64,000 nt of DNA from Papio anubis (GCF_008728515.1 NC_044976.1:217497467-217561466), one strand, 5' to 3'; counted from the stretch's first letter, positions 10,491 through 23,892 are shown. Notes: generated by a model from the sequence alone, not told the origin. Numbers and translations: made by a program.

Positions 10491-13300
10491 AAGTAGTGTG
10501 AGCAAACTTCCCAGAAATTTAGAATTCATAGTGAAGGCAGATAGAAATCATATAAATGTTTATTAGTGTTAACTCTGGCCCACCCATTTTCCTAAATAAA
10601 CATCATATGTAAATGTGTTTTTCTTTCAAGGTGGGGATTGTAATCCCAGTTTTTGAGAAAGCACAGCAAAGTCTCAGAATGTAAGCAGACTAAAATCATG
10701 AGCCTATAACTGGCAAAGTGAGATTCCAAATAAAAAATGTGTCCATCAGAAAACCCTACTTTCTGATAATGATGTCTCTAGCACATTTATACTGGCTACC
10801 ACTTCATGGTTATAGTGTAAGTTTTTCTGGATGGTACACAACAATTAGTTGGTTCCTGCAGTTTATTAGTGGCATGGAAAGAGAAGAAAGTGATGGGAAA
10901 TTTAAAATACCGGCAAAATCTACAAAAGCTCTGATCATTAGAGAAAATCATATACAAAGAACAGTCTTTGGAACGGAAATTGACAAGTGCTATAAAGGAG
11001 AAATAACTTGTCTTCTACTCAGCCAGCTATGTTCAAAGAATAACCGTCCACCCTTGACAACCTAAAGTAGTGGCATCATAATGAGGCAAAGGTTCAGCAC
11101 TGGCAAAATGGATGGAAACACGTGGATCAATTGCTGTTGGTGACTGAATTATGATCAATAGACACTGTTTATTTGTGTGTGTATGTGTTTATGTTTGTGT
11201 GTAAAATCTCTTATTTGTCCAGTTTTCATAGCTAATTTTGAATATGTGACATGTCATCAGATGAATCATTTCAAAACTTTTTTTACCATGTGTTCATAAT
11301 TCTAAATGGTTCTTAGAAAAATACCATCTTTATCATGTTTGTACCAAAGATGCATTTCATATATTACTCAAGCCAAATTGCCAATAATAAAACTGTTAGT
11401 CCAAAATGTATGGAAAAGATAATTAATAAAAAATAATTTTAAAAAACTACCATGTGTTACCAAAAATGTACTAGTGTACAGTGAACTACATTCTTGACTT
11501 TTTAAAAATTACCTTAATAAGGTTGCTTTGTTTGCATGACATTGATTTAGGCTTAGATAGGTAATTACCCTATCTTAAACCTTCTATCTTGTTTTATGAA
11601 TCACCTCTTTATTTCTTTTTCCAGGTTATTCAGTCAGGTCCTTTCCCCATCCCCCCCAATTTATTGGAACCTTTATATTTAAAACAGTAAATAATTCACT
11701 TTATCGCCCTAAGAATTTTCTCTGCGTTCTTGTTAAAATCTATATTTTTCTCCATACAATTTTTTGAGAAGTAAACACTAATAAGTTTGAAAAATGATCG
11801 TCGTATGATGAAATGATCATTCCAATAATTCCAAAACTTTTGCTCATTTTCTTAAGCAATTTCCCTATCCTGCACAAATGATTGATAATATATGAGATAT
11901 ATTCCTATATTTTGTATAGTAATTTATTCTATTACATAAATTTTGTTATAGCTATCATATTCTTTCTCTATCATACTCAATTATACCCAGTATTTTATAC
12001 ATCTACCTCTGTACAAACAATATTTCCTTCCTGTTAGCTTTTGGTAAACAATTTTCACTCTTGTTTTAGGTTAGATGTCTTCTTCCTAGGTTTTATTAAA
12101 ATAATTATGTCATCTCTGAAATACATAATCTTAAAGTTTTGGTTGAATTTTTATGAATTTGTTTACTAAGAATTACCATCTGATGATATTTATTCTAACA
12201 ATTCCATGACTTTCCATATTTTCTATTGTATACATGCTTTAAAATATGTCTTTTAGTATATTACTAAAATATTATTTAAATATCATTGAGTAATTATAAT
12301 TAGCTATGTGACAATATTTTAGACCAGTACAAAAAGAAAGATTATTGAATATTGCTAGTTTTATATAATTCTAACTTTTAAAATGAACTTATACATAATA
12401 CTTTCAGCAACTATTTGTATTGTTTTTAATTTTTCAAACATAGTCAAGCTTTTCAGCCTAAATGTAATATGAGTTCCAGAGATTATCACTATATTGTGCT
12501 CATAGTTTAGGCCCCATAAATCCTGAGAGCATTTAATATTGTTTCAGATAATTTCACCAAATACTTTTAGAACATGGGACGTGTAGTTAATAAGACATTA
12601 TTTGCTATGGCAGTGTGTATAAGCTAGGCTGTTTGTCAGGAAGAAGGAGTAATAAAAATTAAGTCCTGGTGGTGAATTTCCCATTCTTTACATGGTATTT
12701 GAGAATAATGACGTGTATATTTTGGTATTAAGACCAATAAATATTTTTGTATTTCCATGATTCATTCTCAAGCTCTTCCTAATGTTTGGTTTACCTTTTC
12801 CCCCAAGTTTATAAAATTGTGTCTACATTCACAGAAAGAAAGAAATACTAATTAAATAATAAGGTCTGTAATGGCACTTTCATATAAATGTCACTACATT
12901 TATAAAGTATTTATATTTATATATTCCTATTTATGACTAATGTAATCAAAAGAGAAATGAAGAGTCCTTGAAATTATATATTTGACTAATTCTGTTATGT
13001 CACATATATAAGAAAATTGAGTCAGAGAGTGAACTTATAATACTTATAAAGGAGAAATATAACTTGTTCAAACAAATCATCTAAATACTCTATGTTATTT
13101 TCACTTTATATGTTATTCTGCGGTTTGTAAACATCCTTATTTTCATATCATCATTTATAAAATGGAAATTTTTCTGTGGGTGAACTCCATGTATTGAATA
13201 GGAGAGAGATGTATTCATCCAAAGAGCATCCAGAAAATTCAACTGTGTTTAATATTGTCATTTTGCTTTCTCTTAAGGGCAGCCAACATTACACGAACGT
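10491..13300. other. AT-rich spacer between OR2AJ1 and OR2AK2
   Basis: Nearly 2.8 kb without a gene, RNA gene or young repeat that I can identify. The upstream non-coding exons and promoter of OR2AK2 may lie here but cannot be placed by eye. Confidence 0.45.
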
Positions 13301-13335
13301 TTCAGATGTCCTCTCCTTTTTGATATTTTGATTTC

Positions 13336-13337
13336 AG
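13336..13337 (+). other. Putative 3' splice acceptor of the OR2AK2 coding exon
   Basis: A pyrimidine-rich run (CTCTCCTTTTTG... TTTTGATTTCAG) ends in AG two bases before ATG 13340. This tight spacing is a plausible coding-exon acceptor and supports 13340 over any upstream start. Confidence 0.6.
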
Positions 13338-13339
13338 CC

Positions 13340-14260
13340 ATGAAAACAGGAAATCAAAGTTTTGGGACAGATTTTCTACTTGTTGGTCTTTTCCAATACG
13401 GCCAGATAAACTCTCTTCTCTTTGTTGTCATTGCCACCCTCTTTACAGTTGCTCTGACAGGAAATATCATGCTGATCCACCTCATTTGGTTGGACACCAG
13501 ACTCCACACTCCAATGTACTTTCTGCTCAGTCAGCTCTCCATCATTGACCTCATGTACATCTCTACCACCGTGCCCAAGATGGCGGTCAACTTCCTCTCA
13601 CAGAGTAAGACCATTACATTTATGGGCTGTGAGATTCAAGCGTATGTGTTCTTGGCTCTTGGTGGAACTGAAGCCCTTCTCCTTGGCTTTATGTCTTATG
13701 ATCGCTATGTAGCTATCTGTCATCCTTTACATTATCTGGTACTTATGAGCAAGAATATCTGCTGCCTCATGGTTGCATGTGCATGGGCCAGTAGTTCTGT
13801 CAGCGCTATCATACATACATTGCATGTGTTTCAACTTCCATTCTGTAGGTCTCGGCTCATAAACCACTTTTTCTGTGAAGTTCCAGCTCTACTGTCATTG
13901 GTGTGTCAGGACACCTCCCATTATGAGTATACAGTCGTCCTGAGTGGACTTACTATTCTGCTGCTACCATTCCTGGCCATTCTGGCTTCCTATGCTCGTG
14001 TGCTTATTGTGGTATTCCAGATGAGCTCGGGAAAAGGACAGGCAAAAGCTGTTTCCACTTGTTCCTCCCACCTGATTGTGGCAAGCCTGTTCTATGCGAC
14101 CGCTCTCTTTACCTACACGAGGCCACACTCCTTGCATTCCCCTTCACAGGACAAGGTGGTGGCAGTATTTTACACAATTATCACACCTCTACTGAACCCA
14201 TTTATCTATAGCCTGCGAAATAAGGAAGTCACGGGGGCAGTGAGGAGACTGTTGGGATAA
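13340..14260 (+). CDS. OR2AK2: Olfactory receptor OR2AK2, intact
   Basis: Odorant-binding, Golf-coupled class A GPCR of olfactory neurons; 306 aa from ATG 13340. The frame is also open upstream to a TTG, but the AG acceptor lies between. Visible hallmarks are an N-terminal glycosylation site NQS (Asn5), GN at 41-42 in TM1, HTPMYFLL in the TM1-TM2 loop region, MSYDRYVAICHPLHY with DRY at 121-123, TM5 LASYARVLIVVFQM, the TM6 start KAVSTCSSHLIVA, and TM7 PLLNPFIYSLRNKEV at 283-297. The paired extracellular cysteines are present (GCEIQ in TM3, QLPFCRS and FFCEVPALL in EC2). Length fits the family. The N-terminus MKTGNQSFGTDFLLVGLFQYG and the GKGQAKAVST segment are what I recall for OR2AK2. The frame ends in TAA after RRLLG; the same frame then stays open for 24 further codons, and I recall the human protein as longer at its C-terminus. 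Confidence 0.93.
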   Translation: MKTGNQSFGTDFLLVGLFQYGQINSLLFVVIATLFTVALTGNIMLIHLIWLDTRLHTPMYFLLSQLSIIDLMYISTTVPKMAVNFLSQSKTITFMGCEIQAYVFLALGGTEALLLGFMSYDRYVAICHPLHYLVLMSKNICCLMVACAWASSSVSAIIHTLHVFQLPFCRSRLINHFFCEVPALLSLVCQDTSHYEYTVVLSGLTILLLPFLAILASYARVLIVVFQMSSGKGQAKAVSTCSSHLIVASLFYATALFTYTRPHSLHSPSQDKVVAVFYTIITPLLNPFIYSLRNKEVTGAVRRLLG

Positions 14261-14508
14261 TGGATATGCTATAGAAAATATGACTTCAGATCTCTGTGTT
14301 CATTGAGGATTAACAACATAAAAAGCTGTTCCTGAAAACTATCTAGAAAGATGTAAATACTTATTTTCTGTATAGAAGTCACAAAAACAGTGTTTATCAA
14401 TCTTGTTTAACTTGTAAAGCAATAGAAGTCAGCCTTCTCAAATCTATGTTCCCTTGGCATTAATACTTTGACTTGTCCTCTTGAATAATCTGAAATGTGA
14501 ACCATAAT

Positions 14509-14514
14509 AATAAA
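14509..14514 (+). promoter_or_regulatory. Possible polyadenylation signal for OR2AK2
   Basis: AATAAA about 250 bp after the stop and about 70 bp before the L1 insertion. It is a reasonable 3'-end signal, but chance occurrence is likely in AT-rich DNA. Confidence 0.3.
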
Positions 14515-15589
14515 ATCTACTTAAACATTTAACATCAAGATAATCTACATAACAACCAAAGTTAACAGAGAGAAAAATGGTTTTTGAGCAAGATGGCCGA
14601 ATAGGAACAGCTCCAGTCTCCAACTCCCAGCGCGAGCGACACAGAAGACCGGTGATTTCGGCGCTCGCTGAGGTACTGGGTTCATCTCGCAGGGGAGTGC
14701 GGACGTCGGTGCTGGTCAGCTGCTGCAACCCCGCAGCGAGCTGAAGCAGGGCTGAGGCATTGCCTCACCTGGGGAGCGCAAGGGGAAGGGAATCCCTTTT
14801 TTCCTAGCCAGGAACTGAGACACACACAACACCTGGAAAATCGGGTAACTCCACCCCAATACTGCGCTTTAAGCAAACAGGCACACAGGAGATCATATCC
14901 CACACCTGGCGGGAGGGTCCCGCGCCCGCGAGGCCTCCTCATTGCTAACACAGCAGTCTGTGATCTACCGGCAAGGCAGCAGCTGAGGGCTGGGGAGAGC
15001 CACGCCATTGCTGAGGCTTAAGTAGGTAAACAAAGCTGCTGGGAAAGCTCGAACTGGGTGGAGCTCACAGCAGCTCAAAGAAACTCTGCCTGTCTCTGTA
15101 GACTCACCTCTGGGGACAGGGCACAGTAAAAAATAAACACGCAGCAGAAGCCTCTGCAGGCATAAGCGACTCTGTCTGACAGCTTTGAAGAGAGAGTGGA
15201 TCTCCCAGCTGCAGGGTTGAGATCTGAGAAGGGACAGACTCCTTGCTCAAGTGGGTCCCTGACCCCTGAGTAGCCTAACTGGGAGACATCCCCACTAGGG
15301 GCAGTCTGACACCCACACACCTCACAGGGGGTGGAGTACCCCTGAGGAGGAAGCTTCAAAACAGAATCAGACAAGGTACACTTTCGCTGTTCAGAAATAT
15401 TCTATCTTGCAGCCTCTGCTGCTGATACAGGAAACAGGGTCTGGAGTGGACCTCAAGCAATCTCCAAGCAGACCTACAGCTGAGGTCCCTGACTGTTAGA
15501 AGGAAAACTATCAAACAGGAAGGACACCTACAAAAGCATGCATCAGTACATCACCATCATCAAGACCAGAGGCAGATAAAACCACAGAT

Positions 15590-16584
15590 ATGGGGAAAAA
15601 GCAGGGCAGAAAAGCTGGAAATTCAAAAATAAGGGTCCTCGGCAAAGGGCGCGAAATGTCGCCCAACATAGGATCAAAGCCTGGACGGAGAATGACTTTG
15701 ATGAGATGAAGAGAGAAGAGGCTTCAGTCCATCAAATTTCCTCAGAGCTAAAGGAGGAATTCGTGCCAAGAAACATAAAGAAACTAAAATCTTGAAAAAA
15801 AAGTGGAAGAGAATTGATGACTAGAGTAATTAATGCAGAGAGGTCATAAAGCGAAATAGAAAGAGACAGAAAACCATGACCACGAGAAATCATTGACAAA
15901 TGCACAAGCTTCAGTAACCGACTTCGATCAACTGGAAGAAGAGTATCAGCGATTGAGGATCAAATGAATAGAGCCGGCGAGAGAAGAAACCAAAAAGAAA
16001 AAGAAGAAAAATGAACAAAGCCTGCAAAGTATGGGATTTATGTAAAAGAATGGAAATCACGTCTGATTGGGGTGCCTGAAAGTGGGGAAAATGGAACCAA
16101 GTTGGAAAACACTCTTCGGGATATCATCCAGGAGAGGAGCACACAACCTATTGGGCAGGCCAACATTCAAATCCAGAAATACAGAGCGCCACAAAGATAC
16201 TCCTCGAGAAGAGCAACTCAAGACACATAATTGCCAGATTCACCAAAGTTGAAATGAAGGAGAAAAATCTTAGGGCAGCCAGAGAAGGTCCGAGGGTTAC
16301 CCACAAAGGAAGCCCATCAGACTCACAGCAGACCTCGGCAGAAACCTACAAGCCAGAAGAGTGGGGCCAATATTCAACATTCTTAAAGAAAAGAATTTTC
16401 AACCCGAATTTCATATCAGCCAAACTAGAATTTCATAGAGTGAGAGGAGAAATAAAATCAGCTACAGATAAGCAAATGTGATTTTGTCACCACTAGACCT
16501 GCCTTACAAGAGACCCTGAGAGGAAGCACTAAACATGGAAAGGAACAACGGTACCAGCCATTGCAAAAACATGCCAAAATGTAA
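15590..16584 (+). pseudogene. L1 ORF1 (RNA-binding protein), degraded
   Basis: Starts ATGGGGAAAAAGCAG at 15590 and ends near GCCAAAATGTAA at 16584, the usual ORF1 span. The frame is interrupted repeatedly; only short open pieces survive (for example 16254-16481). In working L1s this protein is the coiled-coil RNA chaperone of the retrotransposition particle. Confidence 0.85.
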
Positions 16585-16639
16585 AGACCATCCAGTAGGA
16601 AGAAGCTGCATCAACTAGGCAAAATAACCAGTTAATATC

Positions 16640-19600
16640 ATGGCAGGATCAAGTTCACATAACAATCATAACCTTAAATGTAAATGGACTAAATGGTCCA
16701 ATTAAAAGACACAGACTGGCAAACTGGATAAAGAAGTCAAGACCCTATCAGTCTGCTGTATTCCAGAGACCCATCTCCTGCATGAGAGACATACATAGGC
16801 TCAAAATAAAGGGATGGAGATTTACCAAGCAAATGGAGAACAAAAAAGCCCGGGGGTTGCAATACTAGTCTCTGATAAAACAGACTTTAAACCATCAAAG
16901 ATCAAAAGGAGACAAGAAGGCCATTACATGTGTGAGGGATCAATTCAACGGAAGAGCCTTATCCCTAAATATATGCACCCAATACAGGAGCACTTTAAGA
17001 TTCATAAAAGCAGAGTCCTTAGAGACTTACAAAGAGACTTAGACTCCCATACAATAATAATGGGAGACTTCCAGCACTCCACTGTCAACATTAGACAGAT
17101 TGCTTGAGTTAAGAAAGTTAACAAGGATATCCAGAATTGAACTCATCTCTGCATAAAGCAGACCTAATGAACATCTATAGAACTCTCACCCCAAATCAAC
17201 AGAATACACATTCTTCTCAACTGCTTCCCATATTACTTACCCAAAATTGACACGTAATTGGAAGTAAATCACTCCTCAGCAAATGTACAAAGAGCAGAAA
17301 TTATAACAAACTGTCTCTCAGACCACAGTGCAATCAAAACTGAACTCAGGACTAAGCAACTCAATCAAACAGCTCAGCTACATGGAAACTAGACAACCTG
17401 CTCCTGAATGACTGGTAGATTTTTAACGAAATGAAGGCAGAAATAAAGATGTTCTTTGAAACCAATGAGAACAAAGATACAACATACCAGAATCTCTGGG
17501 ACACATTTAAGCAGTGTGTAGAGGGAAATTTATAGCACTAAATGCCCACAAGAGAAAGCAGGGAAAGATCAAAATTGACACTCTAGCATAGCAATTAAAA
17601 GAGCTAGAAAGCAAGAGCAAACACATTAAAGCTAGCAGAAGGCAGAAATAACTAAGATCAGAGCAGAACTGAAAGGAGATAGAGACACAAAAAACCCTCA
17701 AAAATCAATAGATGGGAGTTGGTTTTGAAAAAGATCAACAAATTGACAGACCACTAGCAAGACTAATAAAAGAGAAGAAAGAGAAAGAATCAAATCGATG
17801 CACAATAAAAAATGATAAAGGGATATCACCACCCGACCCACAGAAATACAAACTACCGTCAGAGGAATACTATAAACCTCACTTAAAATGGCGCTGGAAA
17901 ATCTAGAAAGAAATGGATAATTTCCTGGACACCACCTCTTCCAAGACTAAACCAGGAAGAGTTGAATCCCTGAATACACCAATAGCAGGCTCTAAAGAGT
18001 TGGGGAAAAGCAATAATTAATAGCCTACCAACCAAAAAGTCAGGACCAGATGGACCACAGCTGAATTCTACAGAGGTACAAGGAGGAGTTGGTACCATTC
18101 CTTCTGAACTATTCCAATCAATAGAAAAAGAGGGGAATCCTCTAACTCATTTTATGGGGCCAGCAGCATCATCCCTGATACAAAGCCCACCTGGCAGAGA
18201 CACAACAAAAATTTTAGACCAATATCCCTGATGAACTGTCGATGCAAAATCCTCAATAAAATACTGGCAAACCCAGTTCAGCAACACATCAAAAAGCTTA
18301 TCCACCATGATCAAGTGGGCTTCATCCCTGGGATGCAAGGCTGGTTCAACATTCGCAAATAAACATAATCCAGCATATAAACAGAACCAAAGACAAGAAC
18401 CACATGATTATCTCAATAGATGCAGAAAAGGCTTTTGACAAATTCAACAGCCTTCATGCTAAAAAGCGCTCAATAAATTACGGTGATGGGCGATACCTCA
18501 AAATAATAAGAGCTATTGCAATGGCAAACCCACAGTAATATCATACTGAATGGGCAAAACTGGAAGCATTCCCTTTGAAAACTGGCTGAACAGGGGATGC
18601 CTCTCCTACCCACTCCTATTCAACATAGTGTTGGAAGTTCTGGCTAGAACAATTAGAGCCAGAGAAAAGAAATCAAAGTATTCAGTTAGAAAGAAGAAGT
18701 CAGAATTGTCCCTGTTTGCAGATGACATGGTGTATATTTAGAAAACCCATTGTCTCAGCCCAAAATCTCCTTAAGCTGATAAGCAGCTTCAGCAAAAGAG
18801 ATCTCAGGATACAAAATTAGTAATGCAAAAATCACAAGCATTCTTATACACAGTAACAGACAAACAGAGAGCCAAATCAGGAATGAACTCTAAATTCACA
18901 ATTGCTTCAAAAGAGAATAAAATACCTAGGGAATCCAACACAAGGGATGTAAGGACCTCTTCAAGAGGGAACTACAAACCACTGCTCAGTGAAATCAAAG
19001 GGACACAAACAAATGGGAAGAACATACCATGCTCATGGACAGGAAGAATCAATATGCATTGAAAATGGCCATACTGCCCAAGGTAATTTATAGATTCAAT
19101 GCCATCCCATCAAATACCAATGGGTTCTTCACAGGGTGGAAAAACTGCTCTAAAGTTCATATGGAACCAAAAGAGCCATCTCCAGACAATCCCTAAGTCA
19201 AAGAACAAAGCTGGAGGCATGGCCTTACCCTGACTTCAAACTACTCTACAAGGCTACAGTAACAAAACAGCAGCATGGTACTGGTACCAAAGAAACAGAG
19301 ATATAGACCAATGGAACAGAACAGAGTCCTCAGAAATAATACCACACATCTACAGCCATCTGATCTTTGACAAACCTAGAGAGAAACAAGAAATGGGAAA
19401 AGGATTCCCTATTTTAATAAATAGTGCTAGGAAAATTATTTTGTACATTAAGTAGAAAGCTGAATCTGGATCCTTTCCTTGCCTCATACATACGAAAATT
19501 AATTCAAGATGGATTAGAGACTTAAATGTTAGACCTAATACCATAAAAATCCTAAGAGAGAAAACCTAGGTGACAGTACCACATTCAGGACATAGGCATA

Positions 19601-20455
19601 GGCACAGACTTCATGTCTAAAACACCAAAAGCTGCTTGACAGCAAAAGCTAAAATTGACAAATGGGATCTAATTAAACTAAAAAGAGCTTCTGCACAGCA
19701 AAGAGAAACTACCATCAGTGAACAGGCAACCTACAGAATGGGAGAAAATTTTGCAATCTACTCATCTGACAAAGGGCTAATATCCAGAACCTACAAAGAA
19801 CTCAAACAAATTTACAAAGAAAAAACAAACAACCATCAAAAGTGGAGCTAAGGATATGAACAGACGACACCTCAAGAAGACATTCCCATAGAGCCAACAG
19901 ACACATGAAAAAAATGCTCATCATCACTTTGGCCATCAGAGAAGTAAAATCAAAACCACAATGAGATACCATCTCACCAGTTAGAATGGCAATCATTAAA
20001 AGTCAGGAAACAGCAGGTGCTGGAAGGGATGTGGAAATAGGGCAGCTTTTACACTGTTGGTGTGATTATAAACTAGTTCAACCATTATGGAGAAACAGTA
20101 TGGCGATTCCTCAAGGATCTAGAATTAGATGTACCATATGACCCAACCATCCCATTACTGGGGATATACAGGGATTATAAATTATGCTGCTATAGGAACA
20201 CATGCCACCGCATTATGTTTATTGCGGCACTATAACAACAAGACTTGGAATCAACCCAAATGTCCATCAATGACAGATTGGATTAAGAAAATGTAGCACA
20301 TATACACCATGGAATACTATGCAGCCATAAAGGATGAGTTTGTGTCCCTTTGTAGGGACATGGATGCAGCTGGAAATAATGTTCCCGGCAAACTATCACA
20401 GAACTGAAAACCAAACACGCATGTTCTCACTCATAGGTGGGAACAGACAATGAGA
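16640..20455 (+). pseudogene. L1 ORF2 (endonuclease/reverse transcriptase), degraded
   Basis: Starts at ATGGCAGGATCAAG (16640). Endonuclease-region pieces (LVSDKTDFKP, DSHTIIMGDFQHS) and the reverse-transcriptase active-site piece LFADDM (about 18711-18728) are readable, as is the cysteine-rich 3' region. Frameshifts and stops break the frame throughout. ORF2 normally nicks the target and copies L1 RNA. Confidence 0.85.
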
Positions 20456-20678
20456 TCCACTTGGACTCAGGAGAGAGACATCACACACGGGGCCTATCAT
20501 GGGAGGGGAGGATTGCATTAGGAGTTATACCTGATGTAAATAGCGAGTTGATGGGTGCAGCACACCAACATGGCACAAATATACATATGTAACAAACCTA
20601 CGTTATGCACATGTACCCTAACTTAAAAGTATAATAATAATAAATAAATTAAAAAAAAAAAAAACAGAGAGAAAAATG

Positions 20679-21254
20679 CATAATTCATTTATTCCTTCTT
20701 TCACTCAAGGGTTTTAAGGCTGTACTTTGTGTGTGACACTGTTACAGACACTGGTCATGTGAGAGTAAACAAAAATAAAAGCTGACAGATATCTCTGCTG
20801 ATGGGCAAACTTAATTTCTGTTTCTGTTTTTCTTTAGTGGTTTCCATGCTTGATTGATTAATAAAGTTTCTTTAAGAAAATTCAGTGACTGAAATTTATT
20901 AATATTGAATGATGTATTAATAGGAAAGCAATTGGTGTTTTCTTATCTTGAGGAAGAGAAGAGTCAAAAGTTACAGCATCTGAAGGGAAAATCATGACAG
21001 GTGGTGGTAGAGAAGAGAGTGGGGTGAAAAAAAGACAAGAGTATCTGTTGACGTGACTCTTTCCGTTCTGTACCATAACACCTTTTGTGCATGCAAACAC
21101 GCCACACACACCACAGGCACACACACAGGAGGTGCACACCACCCAGGGCCATCCAGGCACTTCTGCCAAGTTCCTTTAAGGGGGATTACACAACTGCTTT
21201 TCCCTCTTCCTCTGTTTCAGAAAATATTCTCTTAAGACACAATACACATCATCC
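20679..21254. other. Intergenic DNA, nothing recognised
   Basis: Mixed-composition sequence; a CA-rich patch lies at about 21100-21130. No gene identified. Confidence 0.45.
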
Positions 21255-21281
21255 AGTCATTTCTTTCTTTGTTTTCTTTCC

Positions 21282-21314
<33 letters not shown>

Positions 21315-21609
21315 GAGATAGAGTCTTGCTCTCTCGCGCAGTCTGGAGTGCAGTGGCTTGAGCTCAGCTCACCACAACTTCTGCCTCCTGGGTTCAAGCG
21401 ATTCTCCTGCCTCAGCCTCCCAAGTAGTTGAGATTACAGGCGCCTGCCGCCACAACTGGCTAATTTTTGTATTTTTAGTTGAGACTGGGTTTCATCATGT
21501 TGCTTGGGCTGGTTTCGAACTCCTGATCTCAAGTGATCCTTCTGTCTTGGCCTCCCAAAGTGCTGGGATTGCAAGCGTAAGCCACTGCGCCAAGCCTTAG
21601 TCATTTATT
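21255..21609 (-). repeat. Antisense Alu SINE with target duplication
   Basis: Long TTTTC/T tail (about 21266-21314), then GAGATAGAGTCTTGCTC through GCGCCAAGCC. Direct repeats AGTCATTTCTT (21255-21265) and AGTCATTTATT (21599-21609) flank it. Confidence 0.9.
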
Positions 21610-21965
21610 AATGCAAAATTAATATATCAAATTGTTGTTATTGATACTATTAATATTTTTTAATATTATCAATATTCCATTATTAAAAATTTGGTTATTT
21701 TTTGTTTAATCAATTTGTCCAGAAATACCAGCTTTTGATTTCTATTTTTTCTTTTTCCTCCCCTCTCTTAATTCATTGACCTCCTATAATTACCTACATA
21801 TTTGAATACGAATCTCAAATAGCACTTTAGATACTATTTTTGAGAATCATAGTATTATTATTAAAAATAATTCCACAATGTCTTTTACTGCCTAACCAGT
21901 TGTAAGACAAAATGAAAATGTAGAGACAAGTCTCTAAATTTAATATTTTCTTTGGGAAGAAAGAA
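21610..21965. other. AT-rich intergenic DNA
   Basis: No gene or named repeat seen. Confidence 0.45.
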
Positions 21966-23892
21966 TTACAGCAAACTGATGGGTCTTGACTCTTTTTCCA
22001 ATTTGCTAGTCTGTGTCTTTTAATTGGAATATTTAGCCCATTTACATTTAAGGTTAATATTGTTATATGTGAATTTGATCCTGTTATTTTGCTCATTAGT
22101 TGATGCAGTTGCTTCCTAGCATTGATGGTCTTTACAATTTGGCATGTTTTTTGAAATGGCTGGTACTAGTTGTTCCTTTCCATGTTTAGTGCTTCCTTCA
22201 GGAGCTCTTGTAAGGTGGGCCTGGTGGTGACAAAATCTCTCAGCATTTGTTTTCTGTAAAGGATTTTATTTCTCCTTCACTTATGAAGCTTAGTTTGGGG
22301 ATATGAAATTCTGGGTGGGACAATCTTTAAGAATGTTGAATATTGGCCCCCACTGTCTTCTGGCTTGTAGAGTTTCTGCCAAGAGATCCACTGTTAGTCT
22401 GATGGGCTTCCCTTTGTGGGGAACAGAACCTTTCTCTCTGGCTGCCCGTAACATTTTTTTCCTTCATTTCAACTTTGATGAATCTAACAATTATGTGTCT
22501 TGGAGTTACTCTTCTCAAGGAGTAACTTCTCAAGGAGTATCAAGGAAATATGGCATTCTCCGTATTTCCTGAATTTGAATGTTAGCCTGCGTTGCTAGGT
22601 TGGGGAAGTTCTCCTGGATAATATCCTGCAGAGTGTGTACTCAGGAGACCCATCTCACGTGCAGAGAGAAACATAGGCTCAAAATAAAGGGATGGAGGAA
22701 GATCTACCAAGCAAATGGAAAACAAAAAAGGCAGGGGTTGCAATCCTAGTCTCTGATAAAACAGACTTTAAACCAACAAACATCAAAAGAGACAAAGAAG
22801 GCCATTACATAATGGTAATGTGATCAAATCAACAAGAAGAGCTAACTATGCTAAATATATGTGCACCCAATACAGGAGTACCCAGATTCATAAAGCAAGT
22901 CCTTAGAGACCTACAAAGAGACTTAGACTCCCACACAATAATAATGGGAGAATTTAATCCTAAGCCAAAATTTTTGCAGTCTACTCATCTGACAAAGGGC
23001 TAATATCCAGAACCTATAAAGAACTCAAACAAATTTACAAGAAAAAAGCAACCCCATCAAAAAGTGGGCCAAGGATATGAACAGACACTTCTCAAAAGAA
23101 GACATTCATACAGCCTACAGACACATGAAAAAATGCTCATCATCACTCACCATCAGAGAAATGCAAGTCAAAAAAACCACAATGAGATACCATCTCACAC
23201 CTGTTAGAATGGCAATCATTAAAAAATCAGGATCCAACAGGTGCTGGAGAGGATGTGGAGAAATAGGAACAGTTTTACACTGTTGGTGGGACTGTGAACT
23301 AGTTCAACCATTGTGGAAAACAGTGTGGTGATTCCTCAAGGATCTAGAACTAGAAATACCATTTGACCCAGCCATCCCATTACTGGGGATACACCCAAAG
23401 GATTATAAATCATGCTGCTATAAAGACACATGCACACGTATGTTTACTGCAGCACCATTCACAATAGCAAAGACTTAGTACCAACCCAAATGTCCATCAA
23501 TGATAGACTGGATTAAGAAAGTGTGACACATATACACTATGGAATACTATGCAACCCTAAAAAAGGATGGGTTCGTCTCCTTTGTAGGGACATGGATGCA
23601 GCTGGAAACCATCATTCTCAGCAAACTATCGCGAGGACAGAAAACCAAACACCGCATGTTCTCACTCATAGTGGGAACTGAACAATTAGAACACTTGGAC
23701 ACAGGAAGGGGGACACCACATACTGGGGCCTGTCATGGGGTGGGGTGAGAGGGGATGGGTAGCATTAGGAGATATACCTAATGTAAATGACGAGTTAATG
23801 GGTGCAGCACACCAACATGGCACGTGTATACATATGTAACAAACCTGCACGTTGTGCACATGTACCCTAGAACTTGAGATATAATAATAAAA
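21966..23892. mobile_element. L1 with 5' inversion and internal deletion
   Basis: 21970-22636 is L1 in antisense, covering the ORF1 end, the spacer and the ORF2 start up to the SQDPSVCC region. From about 22637 the L1 continues in sense with the immediately following L1 sequence (ACTCAGGAGACCCATCTCACG). This is the twin-priming inversion pattern. At about 22960 the sense part jumps from the endonuclease domain straight to the ORF2 C-terminal region (TCTACTCATCTGACAAAGGGC), so the central ORF2 is missing. The 3' end carries the usual TAATAA plus A-rich tail. A 7-bp AATTACA at both ends is only weak evidence of a target duplication. Confidence 0.88.

Larger units (their letters stand above)
14564..20678 (+). 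mobile_element. Near full-length L1, inactive, with target duplication
   Basis: Element at about 14580-20662, roughly 6.1 kb. It opens with GAGCAAGATGGCCGAATAGG (L1PA-type 5' end) and closes with a TAATAA-rich end and A tail. The direct repeat AACAGAGAGAAAAATG (14564-14579, 20663-20678) is a perfect 16-bp target duplication. ORF1 and ORF2 are both recognisable but broken by many indels and stops, so it cannot move. It lies about 320 bp downstream of OR2AK2. Confidence 0.95.

Noticed and set aside
10718..11065. 115-codon open frame between OR2AJ1 and OR2AK2
   Set aside because: No recognisable family, AT-rich composition and no start or splice context. A chance frame is the simpler explanation.
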